DNA of 43,614 nucleotides from Rhodocollybia butyracea (lineage: Eukaryota > Basidiomycota > Agaricomycetes > Agaricales > Omphalotaceae): assembly GCA_015501585.1 (NCBI GenBank), contig JADNRY010000496.1:1-43614 (forward strand), given 5' to 3'. A program made the position numbers and the translations under genes. The notes under the pieces were generated by a model. That model did not search any database. It worked only from the letters and a program-made list of their open reading frames with translations, and had not been told where the DNA came from. This document shows, one piece after another, positions 22,898 through 34,255 of the stretch. Each line of letters opens with the position of its first letter. Position 1 is the first letter of the stretch.

Positions 22898-24194
22898 TAT
22901 ATTTCGAGTACGGAGCGGAGAAACGTGCAAGGTGTTTCTTATATCATAATTTGACAGACAGGGACCGAATCATGGGACAAGTCCAGATTCGATGAGATCA
23001 GAACTATCCCCCAGCGATTGGCAATTATAGCCCCCGTGAGCAGGACTTATGACAAAGTTTGGTACCGATATGTCCATTGGAAGCAACGTTTCCTAGATGC
23101 GGTAAATGGCCTGGGCTTGTCCAGTCTTGGAGGGATCCTATGAGTCCAAGGACCTGTACTGTATATCTACAATTGAATGCTTGTGTAATTTGAGTACGTA
23201 ACAGAGGGTTTTGGTCATGATTTCCTCTTGAAAACCTGGAACGGCGCTAGGGGGCGAGCTTTAAACCTTTTGGGATCGACGTGTAATGCCTGATATGCAG
23301 TGAGCATGTGTTATGCAGTATTGATAATCATCTTCTTGTTAGAGCGACAAAAACAGCAGCAATGAATAAATGGTATTAGATTTACATAATTGTAATGAGT
23401 GCCTGAGGTCCATGTCCCGGCGATTTGGCTCCATCAGTTCGGCTACGTCAAAAACCATGATCCGACATGCTTTCCATAAGGAAGAATCTCGAGGGCAAGT
23501 CGTACATGCATGTCTGGTTTGAGTACCTGGACTTGGCGGTTCGTTTCGGGGAATGCTAATCACTCCTCTCACAGCGTAGTATCAGTGTCATCAGCGGCCA
23601 GAACTCTAAGTATATGTTGCAACGTTGAATGTCTGCTCATCTCCCGAATCAACTCAAAGGTAACGCTAACTCTAAAGCCATCCCCAACTGAACTCCATAT
23701 CACCAACATCAACCTCTCCGGTCTATTCTCACCGGCACCTCACCACATAGTAGAGACTTTAAAAAAGCATACAAGGATGATCTCCTCATTCTTTACACCC
23801 GTGAAATTAAACCATGCTACAGTTCCCGAACATGGTCTTCCGACTCCCTGAATCGCACTAAGTATGCCCATCAATAGGTAACAAGGTAGCTTACCCAATT
23901 TTTTTTTCCGCATTTTACTGGAACGCCTTTCCATTTACTCTGCCTTTCTTTTGCTCAAGTAGATCTCAAGGGATCCTGCAGAGGTCAGGCAGAGGTATCT
24001 CCGAGTCTATTATCTTGCTATAGTTGACGTTCGTGCTCCGTGAACACATTGCCGCTGTACCAGTCCTTTGCTCCTCTACTCGCTTTGACACCCCGGAGTC
24101 CTTCAGACTACTGTGTTGCCATGTATGCTGGTGGATTCAAAAACAATTAAACCGATGATTTTCGCTTAGTGGATATTAGCTAGGATCGCCAGCC
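22898..24194. other. No recognised gene
   Basis: Presumably the 5' flank of the CoA-ligase gene followed by non-coding DNA. Short open frames such as + 23510-23851 show no motifs. Confidence 0.5.
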
Positions 24195-24197
24195 TAA

Positions 24198-25164
24198 GGG
24201 CCTGTTCGGCAACACGAATCTGGATTTTGTTAGATTATGCCAATGCGAGATTTTGAACATTTAATATAAACTGCTCGGATCAGCTGGCCGGTCACCATGA
24301 CTTCAAGAATGACATAACTCTTGACATGATTACCTGTCATTCCGTCCATCGTCCCGCAAGTCGTACCGACCACTCTCAACAATGCCACCCAGTGATCAAC
24401 ACCCTTTGGTCATCATCTATCAAATTTATTGTAATTATGTATGATTGGAAAAGCACTTATATTTCTCTGTATTGGCTAAGGAAATGAAAGCTAAAGTAAA
24501 AACTATATTTGAGAGCGGCGGGCATGTCTGAGCATTGAGCGGGGTGTTGAGGTCAATGGAAGAAACGTATGGCAGCACGCGCGTTTACACGGAGCGCTCA
24601 ATCGGCCGATCTGACTGATACTTAGGCCCTGTTCGGGAACCCAAGTTGCAAATGAGTTGAAGTTAATTTGGCGTGAGATGAGTTGCAGGGCTAGTTTAAT
24701 TTTGTCACACCAGATGACCCATATGGTGACAGCCTGAAACAAGCAGAAATTTTCTCATGACGATTTTCCTATGGCATTTGCCGATAATGTTCAAAATATT
24801 GCATCTTATGACTTTGTTGAAGGTTTATTGCTAGGCACACATTATAAAATACATTCTGATATCTAGCTACACCTAATCAGTACAACTTTCACTCAAAATG
24901 TAAGATAACGCACTTAGAAATGTAGTCTCTAGTCTACTGGCGCTAAAGAAGCCCTTGAGCGCCAAAGCAACCTGGGAATATGATGGCCATCAAAATATCT
25001 TAGCTGTGACAGATTTTGACACTTTTCAACCCGACCCTTTTGAAACTCATTTGCAAATCGGGTTCCCGAACAGGGCCTTACAAATGTTTGATGGCTTTTT
25101 TATATAGTGGCAAATCCTGGCAAAATCCCAAACAAAATCCAGATTCGTGTTGCCGAACAGGCCC
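24198..25164. mobile_element. PIF/Harbinger-type MITE (outer, interrupted)
   Basis: TIRs beginning GGGCCTGTTCGGCAACACGA extend about 34 bp at both ends and are flanked by TAA (24195-24197 and 25165-25167). GG(G/C)CCTGTTCGG termini with a TAA/TTA duplication are typical of PIF/Harbinger and Tourist MITEs. It is split by the inner MITE at 24625-25077. Without that insertion it would be about 511 bp. No coding capacity. Confidence 0.9.
24625..25077. mobile_element. PIF/Harbinger-type MITE (inner, nested)
   Basis: TIRs beginning GGCCCTGTTCGGGAACCC, with a shared inner block TTGCAAATGAGTT, are flanked by TTA (24622-24624 and 25078-25080). It lies wholly inside the outer MITE and so inserted later. 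It is 453 bp long and non-coding. Confidence 0.9.
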
Positions 25165-25167
25165 TAA

Positions 25168-25736
25168 GGTCCGATGTGCCGTATACCGTACAATATGGGT
25201 GCCAGCCGTACTGTATACCTGCCGTACAGAACACATTATTTTGACTAATTTTACCTTGGTCGGATAATACGGATACTGGGTAGAGATGGGGATTGTACTA
25301 GTTTGTACGATGAACAAGGTGTAAGCGGGGTATGACCGAAACGGAAGGAGACCGTTAATAAGAGAAGCCTCCGCAACATGAGACCAGAATCCAAGCTCTG
25401 AATGCTATATATATTCTTTCCTGGAAAACCTGTTAGAATTTCATTAGTCTGGATTTGGTTTAATTGCTATACATTTACAATTTTACATGCCTGGGGCAGC
25501 CAAAAGAAGTCGGCACTTGATGTCAACTGCCTAAAAAGAGGTCATCATATCATCAAAACCACTGGCCAGGTAGTAGTCGTGTAGTCCACTTTACGCATAA
25601 CCAACGTGGTACTTGCGACTAACCGAATTAAATCAAGTAACTTGTACGAACGCCTGGCACATCTCAGAGCATGCCTTGTTTGGTTTAATTCGAAATGTAC
25701 GAGTAATTAATTTCCTCGAAATTTGGCTGCAACGAG
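25168..25736. other. No recognised gene
   Basis: AT-rich spacer between the nested MITEs and the 5.9-kb transposon. No motif-bearing frame was found. The 6-bp target site AACGAG (25731-25736) ends it. Confidence 0.5.
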
Positions 25737-25806
25737 TACGGTTCCCGAGCAGGATCAGGTAGAAATCAAAAGTCTAGAGCTCAAACCAGTCTTCTATGTG
25801 TCATTA
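25737..25806 (+). repeat. Left TIR (70 bp) of the 5.9-kb transposon
   Basis: Perfect inverse copy of 31615-31684. Outward flank is AACGAG. Confidence 0.95.
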
Positions 25807-26237
25807 TTGATTTAATTTAACCATGCCCGTTCCTCTGTGACGATATTGTTTACACCACCACCTCTACCTTGATAAGCTAGTTGCCTATGTCTTAGGCTAA
25901 TAAGTAATTATATGTCTAGAAGTATGTTTTGTAGGTGGATAAATGAAGAGAAAGCCTCAGCCTCAGAAATGAAGCAGCTTCGCTACAGATCAGAGATAAG
26001 ATAATAAAACTTGAGCGCCGAGGCGCTTAAGGACACATGTCAAAAATTTGCATCCTCGTCCGATTCGGCGACTTGGCGAGACTACTGTGCTTGCTGTGAT
26101 ACAACTGTGATATCATGTACAACGTGCTTTTGCAATGGTTTGGAGTGTTGGGCTTGCTTAACAAGTATGTAAAAGAGAATTCTGGAGAAGACTCGTGTTC
26201 TGTAAGCATGTAATAGCTTGAAGCTTAATTGACCTGG

Positions 26238-26244
26238 TATAAAA
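26238..26244 (+). promoter_or_regulatory. TATA box of the transposase gene
   Basis: TATAAAA lies 43 nt upstream of the start codon at 26287, a normal distance for a fungal TATA element with a short leader. Confidence 0.5.
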
Positions 26245-26286
26245 GGACCTTATCCTGTTTCTCTGTCGTCCAAAGACAGACCCACC

Positions 26287-27944
26287 ATGACTGATTTGGA
26301 GTCCGAGATTACTTCCCAGCTCCTGGATGGCTTGGGTGGCTTGTCAGACCAAGACTCGGAATCCAATGAGCCTGTTGCTCCAGTTAACACAAGTAACAAT
26401 CGTTTTGGCAAAAATCAACACAAAAACTGTCGTAAGTGTTTGGTACTGGGTCTCTGAAGCTGATGGCTTACATTGTTCAAAGCACCTAAAAATGACGAGA
26501 AGGTCCATGCTGCTCTACTTGAGTACCACCGGCGTAACATTACAAACAAGGAAACAATCTCAAAGCTTCTAAAAATCGAACACGGAATCACTCTCGCGTA
26601 AGTAAAAGTGTTAATATCCTACTCGATAATCTAACAAGCTTGATTTATAATTTTCTAGCTCTGCATCTGTGACACGTCGCAAAAAACACTTGGGCATTCA
26701 AGGTAGCGGCGTTACAACTCGAAGCATGGAGGACCTTGATAAACGACAGCTTGTTCTCGACGAAATGGCCAATGATCCGAATGGTAAGCGGGGTCCACGG
26801 GTAATCAAGGAAATTTTGGCACTTAAGCACAATGTTCATTTGACCCGGTTCGTACATCCAGTTCTTTTTGACTTTTCTACAACTGAGTGGTTACGATGTA
26901 GAGATTTTATTGAAGCTACAATGCGAGAGGAAGATTCAGATGGTTTCAAAGCGCGCGATCCCACTGCCAAGAAGATCAAGCGTTCAGTTCTTGTTTGTCT
27001 AGGACCTCATCACGAATGGAGCGGCGATGGACACGATAAACTAACGGCTATCGGATTCCCAATCTGGGGTGTACGCGATGTGTGGTCGGGCAAATGGCTT
27101 GGACTTTGGGTTGTTCCCAACAACCGATTGAAGGAGACCATTGGATACCTCTTTCTCAAGCTTGTTCACGAGTATGGTGGTGAGTCTTATCATCATACAT
27201 ATTCACTGTAACATCTAATCATGATACAAACAGGTATGCCCATTCAAATGACAACCGATTGTGGTTCAGAGCTTGTTACGGTCTACGGCTTTGCAAACGC
27301 ACTCCGGTAACAAGGTCGCCTCACAGTCAAACAACATGTGCTCATCCCTTACTTTGTAGAGAAGAATTTGCATCTGATCTCCCTATTGACATTCTTCCTC
27401 CCCACAAGTTTCTCCAAAGCATCCATAATATTACCATCGAACGTGGATGGCTACGGTTGCGTCTTGACTGGGGTGAGAACGTCAAGATATTTTGGGACGC
27501 TGGATCCGGAATCTATAATGCTTCAGATCCACAGCACGAGTAAGGTTATAATATATATATGATTGAAACCTGCAGCTAACTAAACATAGCTCCCTTGTAC
27601 GATGGCTCTGGCCAACGTTGATACAGGCTGAGCTTGATGGCTTGAAAGACCGATTCAACAATCATCGTGTAAGGAAGGATCGAGGTAAATATCTCCCAAG
27701 TGGAACATCTCCAAACATTGCTTTTGCTCTCTATCAGCAATACGAAGGTGATTTTGGGCTGCAGGCAGCTGACCGCAATGTGATTGCACAGCTCATGGAA
27801 GATATGGGGGGTGAGGACTTGATCAGGTTTGTGTCTGTTGAGTATGCAACGAAGGCACAACAAGTGTATGATAGTCTTGACCTTCCGAAGCTTGCGATGA
27901 ACAATATTTGGGACGTATTTCAAGCTATGTTGCCTCACATGTAG
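26287..27944 (+). CDS. Integrase-core (DDE) transposase, intact, 431 aa
   Basis: Exons 26287-26392, 26483-26597, 26659-26847, 26902-27179, 27234-27306, 27360-27539 and 27590-27944 join to 1296 nt without lesions. The N-terminus is acidic. A helical DNA-binding-like region follows (LLEYHRRNITNKETISKLL, then SVTRRKKHLGI). The catalytic core shows the three acidic residues in HHEWSGDGHDKL, QMTTDCGSELVTVYG and SIHNITIERGWLRLRLDW, the layout of an rve-type integrase core. The C-terminal part has WLWPTLIQAELDGL and SGTSPNIAF. This family is common in Agaricomycetes. It would cut and paste the surrounding TIR element. Its stop is 73 nt from the stop of the opposing kinase gene. Confidence 0.92.
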
Positions 27945-28017
27945 TGTACTCAATAGACTACTACTTTTTATATATATTTTGGGATCGGCAAATCAAGATA
28001 AAACATTCGAGCCGCTA

Positions 28018-30452
28018 CTAGTCCTCCCAAGCACGATGAGGGGTTTCACGAGTGACATCTTTGTCCTTCAGCTCGCCAACAGCCTTGTCCTTCAGCTCGC
28101 CAACAACTTTGTCCTTCAACTTGCCGAGCTGCAACTGACGACAAACCGCATTACAATGATGTTCCGTGCAGAACTTATCTATTGCGACAAGTCCTTGATC
28201 CCATTCTCCAGTGTCACCTGTGATACTGTGGTAGGGTCAGCAATACACTGGAAACATTGAAAAAAATCACTGACCTATGGGCCTGTGGATCGAATAGTGT
28301 GATCGAACGATCAGGTCCGACAATACCTAAAATTTAAATTGGTGAGGACACGAAAGGAACGCAAAACAACAGTGATTTATGAGATATACCTTGCAAATCA
28401 GCCAACATGAATTGACCGTGTGTCTCTTCTACGACATGATGTGCAAAAGCATCCACTACTTTGCCAATGTAATCATTATTATCTCCAGTATCCATGTTAC
28501 CAGAAAATTTTCGTTCAGCGTACAGACCCTTTGTCTGTAAGAGGGGTACAACCAGGAATGTGTCGAAAAGCAAACTACGGTCAGCCGCTTCATGCTCAAC
28601 AGTTTTATCATCAATTGGAAGGCCATGCCCAGGAAGAAATGTTGTGACGGTTCCTACAAAGGCGCCTTCAGCATTATATTTGAGCTCTACATTGATAAAC
28701 AATCAGATTCAGTGCAAGCATATCACGGAGAAAATATCACCTGGAAGTCCTGCATTCGCTGCCATTGCGCGTTTTTTTGAAACTTTTTGCAAAGCCATTT
28801 CCTTGAACAAGGAGATCAAGCTCGTCATGAAGTGCGGTGGAGTTGAGGTCTTTCGAGGAGCCAACAGGTTTGTGCATGAACAAAGCAACTTGGTCACCTT
28901 TGAATCGTGCCTAAATGATAAGGGAAGAGTTGACTAGTGCTCGAAAGTTTAAGAATGAGATAAAATGCACCAAGATTCCATATTTATATAAACCTTTCGA
29001 GAGGTATCCACCATTAGGAACACCAGCCTTCACAAACTGAGCCCACCCTTTGGAAACCTCGATCTCATGGATATCAGGCAATTCTTCAAAGTGAGTATCA
29101 CCGTTGATAGAGATATGACACACAGTCTTCTGAAATGAAAATTTCTCGTATATAACTGTGGTTTTTGGGCGTGACGTGCGGTTCCACAGACTAGTATAGT
29201 TGATACTCGGGCGAGATGACAATGGTGCTGAGCTTCGTCGAGAGCTTTGGTCAGTGTCACCTTCAAAAGTGGAGCAAAAAGATATATGACAATCAGACCC
29301 AAAAATCGAGAAAAAAACTAACCATCTATGGCATCCGACTTGTGCTTTCGTTTTTTAGATACATTGGAGGTAGCCTTCGAAGCTTTGAAGGAATGTTCAT
29401 CATCCTATCAACATGTCAGGATGGTCATACAAACAATGAGAACAATGGCAAAACACAACATACAACTGTGAATGGGACAACAAGCTGCAAGCAGAGCTTT
29501 CGTGCATCCTGGTCAGCTTTTGAGAGATGGCCACCATTGACAAGTTTACTGAAAAGTGAGTCGAGATTTCCTTTGAAGGCAAGCCCCGTTTTATCAATTG
29601 AGTACGATTTTTTTCCATGAATCGAATTAAGCATGCAGCTCGAACTAGCAAGTAATAAATGACACAATAAAATCGCTCATATCAGCTTGCAACTTACAAT
29701 GTAAAGTCATACGTTGCATCAGGAAACTGGTGAGAGTATGCAGACTGAAGAAAGTTCGTTTCAAGCTTTCGAGCAAGCTCAACCAATACAGCCTCGATTG
29801 GATCTGTGGCCGGATACATGTCAGGAAATGGGGCGAGTAGGCACTATGTTCAAATTACTGTAAGTTTGGCGGTCGGGCTGATGGGTTATTGGGGGCTTGT
29901 ACCTTGTAGTGTTTTCCTTTAGCGTCAATAAGAATCATCGATAGTTCCACATGTATAACTTGACCCTTATGCATCAACTTAATGCGAGCCTTTTTATCGT
30001 TTACCGCCGCGGCTTTCGCAAGGTTTTGGTTTTGCTTAGAATGAGGCTGGTTCACGCGATGGTCCGACGCAGTTTTGCTATATCCAACTGCACGATTGTT
30101 GATATGGGCCGCGAGATTAACTGTAGTACTTGTCAGCAGAAAATCCAACCAGAAGTGGAGTATACTCACCTGTACGTGTGCTCTCCTCGTCAAGTCCAAG
30201 GCTGGAACATTTTCCACAGTACTTCCCTGCCAGAAACGGTGAATGAGCACTGCAGTGATGACATGCTGGCTGACACTTTTAGAGGGGAAGCTCAGTGCAG
30301 AAATCTCAAAGGAATATTATGAAAAAAAGTACCTGTATATTTTCGATTTCGATCTTGGTGAGGCCACCTTTAATCAATTTGCGACATTTTGAACAATTCT
30401 CGCCATCGCTGAGACCAGTGAACTCTCCCAAGCACCCAGAGCAAGCAGGCAT
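28018..30452 (-). CDS. Alpha-type (atypical) protein kinase with N-terminal zinc ribbons
   Basis: Start chosen at 30452 (MPACSGCLGEF), the usual N-terminus of basidiomycete alpha-kinases; an upstream exon cannot be excluded. Two zinc-binding modules follow: CSGC..CSKC and CHHCSAHSPFLAGKYCGKC. After a K/Q/N-rich linker (VNDKKARIKLMHKGQVIHV) comes a spacer domain, then the kinase domain with DQVALFMHKPVG, VVDAFAHHVVEETHGQFML, the family signature ADLQG, LFDPQAHS and the zinc-site motif EHHCNAVCRQL. Exon joins keep one frame wherever I followed them. The C-terminus carries GELKDKxV repeats before the stop at 28018. It lies convergent with the transposase inside the same TIRs, so it appears to be cargo or a hijacked accessory gene. 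The phosphorylation target is unknown. Confidence 0.85.
28060..28131. repeat. 24-bp coding repeat in the kinase C-terminus
   Basis: Three units of 24 bp (28060-28083, 28084-28107, 28108-28131) share CCTTCA and, in the first two, tttgtccttcagctcgccaa with one change. They encode repeats of GELKDKxV at the end of the alpha-kinase. Confidence 0.85.
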
Positions 30453-30799
30453 AATGGGCAATGCCTATAGATTGCACGTATCATTTCAGTCTTTAAAGAT
30501 TTGAGAATTAACTTGAATAACGGCGGATGCAGTCCAGAACCCATTGAAGTGCGCCCCATCTGCCGATCAGACACGAAAAAAAGTACGGAAGAAGCATAGG
30601 GATTGCTGGCTGCATATTCATAGCTGAAACCGAAGTCAGAGAAGCTGGTACGAGACAGCTGGATATCAGTCATTTGCATAATATTGAAGCTTCAAGCCCA
30701 TGCTAGCTTCTGACAGGTACAAAACATGACATCGGTAAATACATGTAGGTCAACGAGAGTCAACCTCCAGAGGGCTTTGTGCTTGCAGGTCGGGATGCT

Positions 30800-31141
30800 C
30801 TAGATAAACAGTCGATAGAAAGTTAGTTAATCATATAGCCTGGGCAGCAGAGGTACTTACCTGAGTGCATTTGCACACTCGGCAAATTCACTGCCTTGGA
30901 TAAACCCACCACGATCAGTCACCACTGGAACAGGAGGGTATGCTGTTTACATTGATCGTGATCAGCGCACTGTAAGTAAGCAAGCAGCCTCACCTCCGTA
31001 CTCAGAAATAACTCTGCTTTCCTCCCCAGGTGCTACCCATATCCCCAGCAACTTTCCTGTCCATTCATCCTGTACTACATAAAAGACCTTGCGGTCAACC
31101 GAACTGTTGCTGCTGTCATCTGGGTGGCTTTCAGTGGTCAT
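30800..31141 (-). pseudogene. Partial second integrase-core segment
   Basis: From ATG 31141 the frame reads MTTESHPDDSSNSSVDRK then VFYVVQDEWTGKLLGIWVAP. After an intron (about 30955-31000) it continues YPPVPVVTDRGGFIQGSEFA and ECANALR. This parallels the transposase order PIWGVRDVWSGKWLGLWVVP, MTTDCGSEL and FANALR. The first catalytic D region and the region with the catalytic E were not found. It could be a remnant of another transposase copy or a short gene using half the core, perhaps spliced to the kinase just downstream. Confidence 0.55.
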
Positions 31142-31614
31142 AGCGGAAGAAATTGAGATTGGGTTGAACGTTGAAGGAACTCTTTTGTACCAGTTGACGT
31201 CTCCGGTGCCATCGCTAATACCATGCTAGAAGTGGTGGATAACATCCAGAAGAATGCCGCCACTTACGGTATTAGCACAGGCCGGAACAGGGGCAAGATA
31301 TGGTTTCAAAACAAATATAATAAATGTAATATGTTTGGCTTAATGGTTTTCGCGGTAGTGCTCCCCGGCTGTGTTCAACGCTGGCCCTGACTGTCCCCGA
31401 GTCTATTGGTTCGAACCAGCGCCGATGTAATAGTATTAACTACGTACCCTCCGGTTTTGTACAAGGTTTATAGTAGACTTTTTGGAGTTCATTCTCCCTT
31501 ACACGAGCTCGCGGCTTCTTATTGAGCTTCGGGCTAATACAGGCTTTTTGATTAGAGCCACGATACCTAATAGACTAAGAATAACAACGCCCGAAAATAC
31601 GTTATACATATCAG

Positions 31615-31684
31615 TAATGACACATAGAAGACTGGTTTGAGCTCTAGACTTTTGATTTCTACCTGATCCTGCTCGGGAACCGTA
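31615..31684 (-). repeat. Right TIR (70 bp) of the 5.9-kb transposon
   Basis: Perfect inverse copy of 25737-25806, followed by the second copy of AACGAG (31685-31690). Confidence 0.95.
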
Positions 31685-31934
31685 AACGAGTCATGAGTAC
31701 CAGTTTCCTAGGAGGCTGGCTTATGAGGTGATATTGTACCATGTGGCAGATCCGATCTCCACAAACGATTCGGTGTCCGAGGAACTCACTTGGGACTATG
31801 CAGACAGAAGATCGAGGCTGAGAAAACTGAGCAATTCAATGTATGGTAAGTATTTAACGATGATCATTTGCACATCTATAATACGGAGGTCAAATCATCA
31901 TTTTCTTGCTGTTGCTTTAATCAGCTTGTTGAAA

Positions 31935-33947
31935 ATGACTGAACCTGTACTAGCTGAATTGAAAGTCACTCAAAGCACCGTTATCCTGTCAGGCTCAAAT
32001 ACGGAACATATCAGTCCTGATCCAACCAAGGATGAGGCTGACGTTCAATACCCATTGGCCTTCCGGCGAGCGGTAATAATATTGGGAATATGTTTAGCTC
32101 TGTTTGCAGTGAGTTCCGGCATCGTCCTTCTTTTTCATTTATTGACTGTTTTATTAGGTTGGTCTTGACAACACTATCATTGGTGAGATCCTTGAACCTA
32201 CCTCTACGACTTTTTCAAAACCTCAAACCGCTCTAGCAACGGTTATCCCAACTATTACAACAGTGTTTAACTCCATTGAAGATGTTGGTTGGTATGGCGC
32301 AGCTTACCTCCTAGCTGTAGCATCTCTCCAGCCAACATTTGGAAAGTTGTACACTGTTTTGAATTTTCAACCTGAAACGACTGTATTTGATAGCTGTGTT
32401 CATTTTCGAAGGTTCGATTCTCCCACTTTATGGATAACGAAAGCTGTTGACCTTTCCAAGATAGTTGGATCAATCATCTGTGCGACTTCTACAAGCTCGT
32501 TGGCGCTTATCATCGGTAGAGCAGTAGCTGGAATTGGGGCTTCAGCGATAATGTCTGGGAGCTTCAACATCATTGTATATCTGGTCGCTTTAGAAAAGCA
32601 ACCAGTGTACATCTCCAGTATCATGAGCGTATACTCCGCAGCCACTATTTGCGGACCTTTTCTGGGTGGTGCCTTTACGGAGAAAATATCTTGGAGATGG
32701 TAAGAGGCATAAAATCTACCTTCATATCTTTTTAAGTCAATTTCTCCTAGGTCATTTTGGATCAATGTCCCAATCGGAGCTATTACTTTCCTGATTGTTG
32801 CTATCTTTTTCAGTATCCCCCAAAAAGCTTCCAGTCTCACCTTCAAAGAGAAAATGGTCAGCTTGGACTTTTTTGGGGCATTGTTCTTTATTGGGGCTAT
32901 GATATGCCTGTTGCTGGCACTACAGTTTGGTGGCACTGTATACAGATGGTCAGACTCCCGGGTTTGGGGTTTGTTTCTTGGATTTGTCCTGATGATTTCT
33001 ATCTTTGCCTTTATTCAAACAAAAAGAGGGAAACAGGCAACCATGCCAGTATCAATTTTGAAAAAGCGTACTGTTATTATCGCAACTCTGTATAACATTT
33101 TCTATTGTATGGCCTTTTTTACGTGAGTCCCTTTTCTCTCATGAGAGCAACTGAAATATTATTATTGCTAGGTATACCTACTACCTCCCTCTTTACTTTC
33201 AAGCAGTCAAACACACGTCAGTGGTTGGTTCAGGCACACGATTTGTACCGTTCCTGCTTTCAGGCGTCATCAGTTCTATTGCTTTTGGATGGTTTGTGAC
33301 CTATACAGGCTACTATCATCCTTTTCTCTGGATAGGTTCCATCATTTTCATAGTAGGCGGCGGCTTACTATCTAGCCTTCATACCACTTCTTCGGTTGCT
33401 CAATGGCTTGTTTATGAGATTATATCAGGAGTAGGAAGTGGTCCAGCTCAGCTTCCATTTGTTGCAGTCCAAGCTGTTTTGAGCCCTGAGTAGGTTCCTA
33501 TCGGAAGTAGGTGCCTCTTGATTCAATTGAGAGCTGATGCTCATGTTCTCCCACAGGCAGTCTTATCATGCTGACTAGTTCTCTGGGAGGAGCTATCTCT
33601 CTGGCGGTTTCACAAACAATCTTTTCAAATGAGATTGTCAAACAGGTCAAGAGATATGCTCCATCAATTGACCCAAGTCTTATTCTGAGGACTGGGGCCA
33701 CTCATTTTCATGATGTTTTACCAGCTGGCGCATTGGGTGGTGTAGTGCAGGCCTATTCACAGGCAATCCAAAGTGTATTCATACCACCCATTATCGTCAT
33801 TGGACTCAGTTTGATTGTGGGGTTAGGGGTAAGTGATTAGTTCAAATATCAAAGCGTAAACTGCTGAGGATTGATGTGATATACTAGATTGAACGTTTGA
33901 ACCTCAAGAACAAAAAACAGTCTGCCACTAAGTTCAGCAATGGATAG
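31935..33947 (+). pseudogene. MFS transporter, DHA2-like, with frameshift and nonsense lesion
   Basis: Exons 31935-32108, 32158-32182, 32237-32411, 32465-32699, 32751-33122, 33172-33506, 33557-33828 and 33888-33947 give a drug:H+ antiporter-type permease. Motifs: LDNTIIATVIPTI, DVGWYGAAYLLAVASLQPTF (typical DHA2), IIGRAVAGIGASAIMSG, FLGGAFTEKISWRW then SFWINVPIG, and about 14 membrane segments. Two lesions break it. Exon 3 has one base too many, so KLYT and VFIFEVGSIICA are in different frames. A TAG at 33491-33493 interrupts SPE-VPIGSSLIM where the family has an acidic residue. Introns and the last exon are otherwise intact, so inactivation seems recent. The transposon ends 245 bp upstream and may have separated it from its promoter. 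Confidence 0.8.
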
Positions 33948-34068
33948 CATTAAAGAGTACCAAGTATTGTTGAAACTGGCTCAGGATGAGAAATGTGACA
34001 TGCATTTATGGCCTCAATCCTTGGGGCTCAAGGGAGATTAAAAAAAACAGCACAGGAGAGCATAGATG

Positions 34069-34255
34069 TAAAGATGTCCACGAGTCCAAGTGCCACGCAA
34101 GTACCCCCAGGTAGGAGCCGTGGGAATACTCGCAGGTATCAGTACCCGCGGATCCGGGTATCCGTTTCCCACGGATCACAGCGGGTCACGGGTATCACTT
34201 CAAAAAAATGCAACGGATCCGGGTACTACTTGACCCGGGCTCGTGGACATCTTTA
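34069..34255. mobile_element. hAT-type MITE (187 bp)
   Basis: Ends TAAAGATGTCCACGAG in inverted orientation, flanked by the perfect 8-bp duplication CATAGATG (34061-34068 and 34256-34263). The interior has the GGGTACCCG/GGATCCGGGTA-rich sequence usual in small hAT-derived elements. Non-coding. Confidence 0.9.

Larger units (their letters stand above)
25737..31684. mobile_element. 5.9-kb DDE transposon carrying an alpha-kinase
   Basis: The element is 5948 bp. Its 70-bp TIRs (25737-25806 and 31615-31684) are identical and begin TACGGTTCCCGAGCAGGATC. The 6-bp target duplication AACGAG flanks it (25731-25736 and 31685-31690). It encodes an intact integrase-fold transposase on +, a convergent alpha-type protein kinase on -, and a partial second integrase-core segment on -. 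A 6-bp duplication with an integrase-like DDE transposase fits the IS3EU superfamily as I recall it; assignment is tentative. Identical TIRs, an intact transposase and an undamaged target duplication point to recent insertion and possible activity. Confidence 0.93.

Noticed and set aside
31328..31425. Possible tRNA or tRNA-derived SINE: TGGCTTAATGG resembles a box A and GGTTCGAACCA a box B.
   Set aside because: The two boxes are about 75 nt apart, the T-arm does not pair properly and no acceptor stem can be drawn, so a tRNA gene is not supported.
25731..31690. Reading the 70-bp inverted repeats as LTRs or as two separate MITEs.
   Set aside because: They are inverted, not direct, are identical, and the AACGAG duplication flanks the pair as a unit, which fits one TIR transposon.
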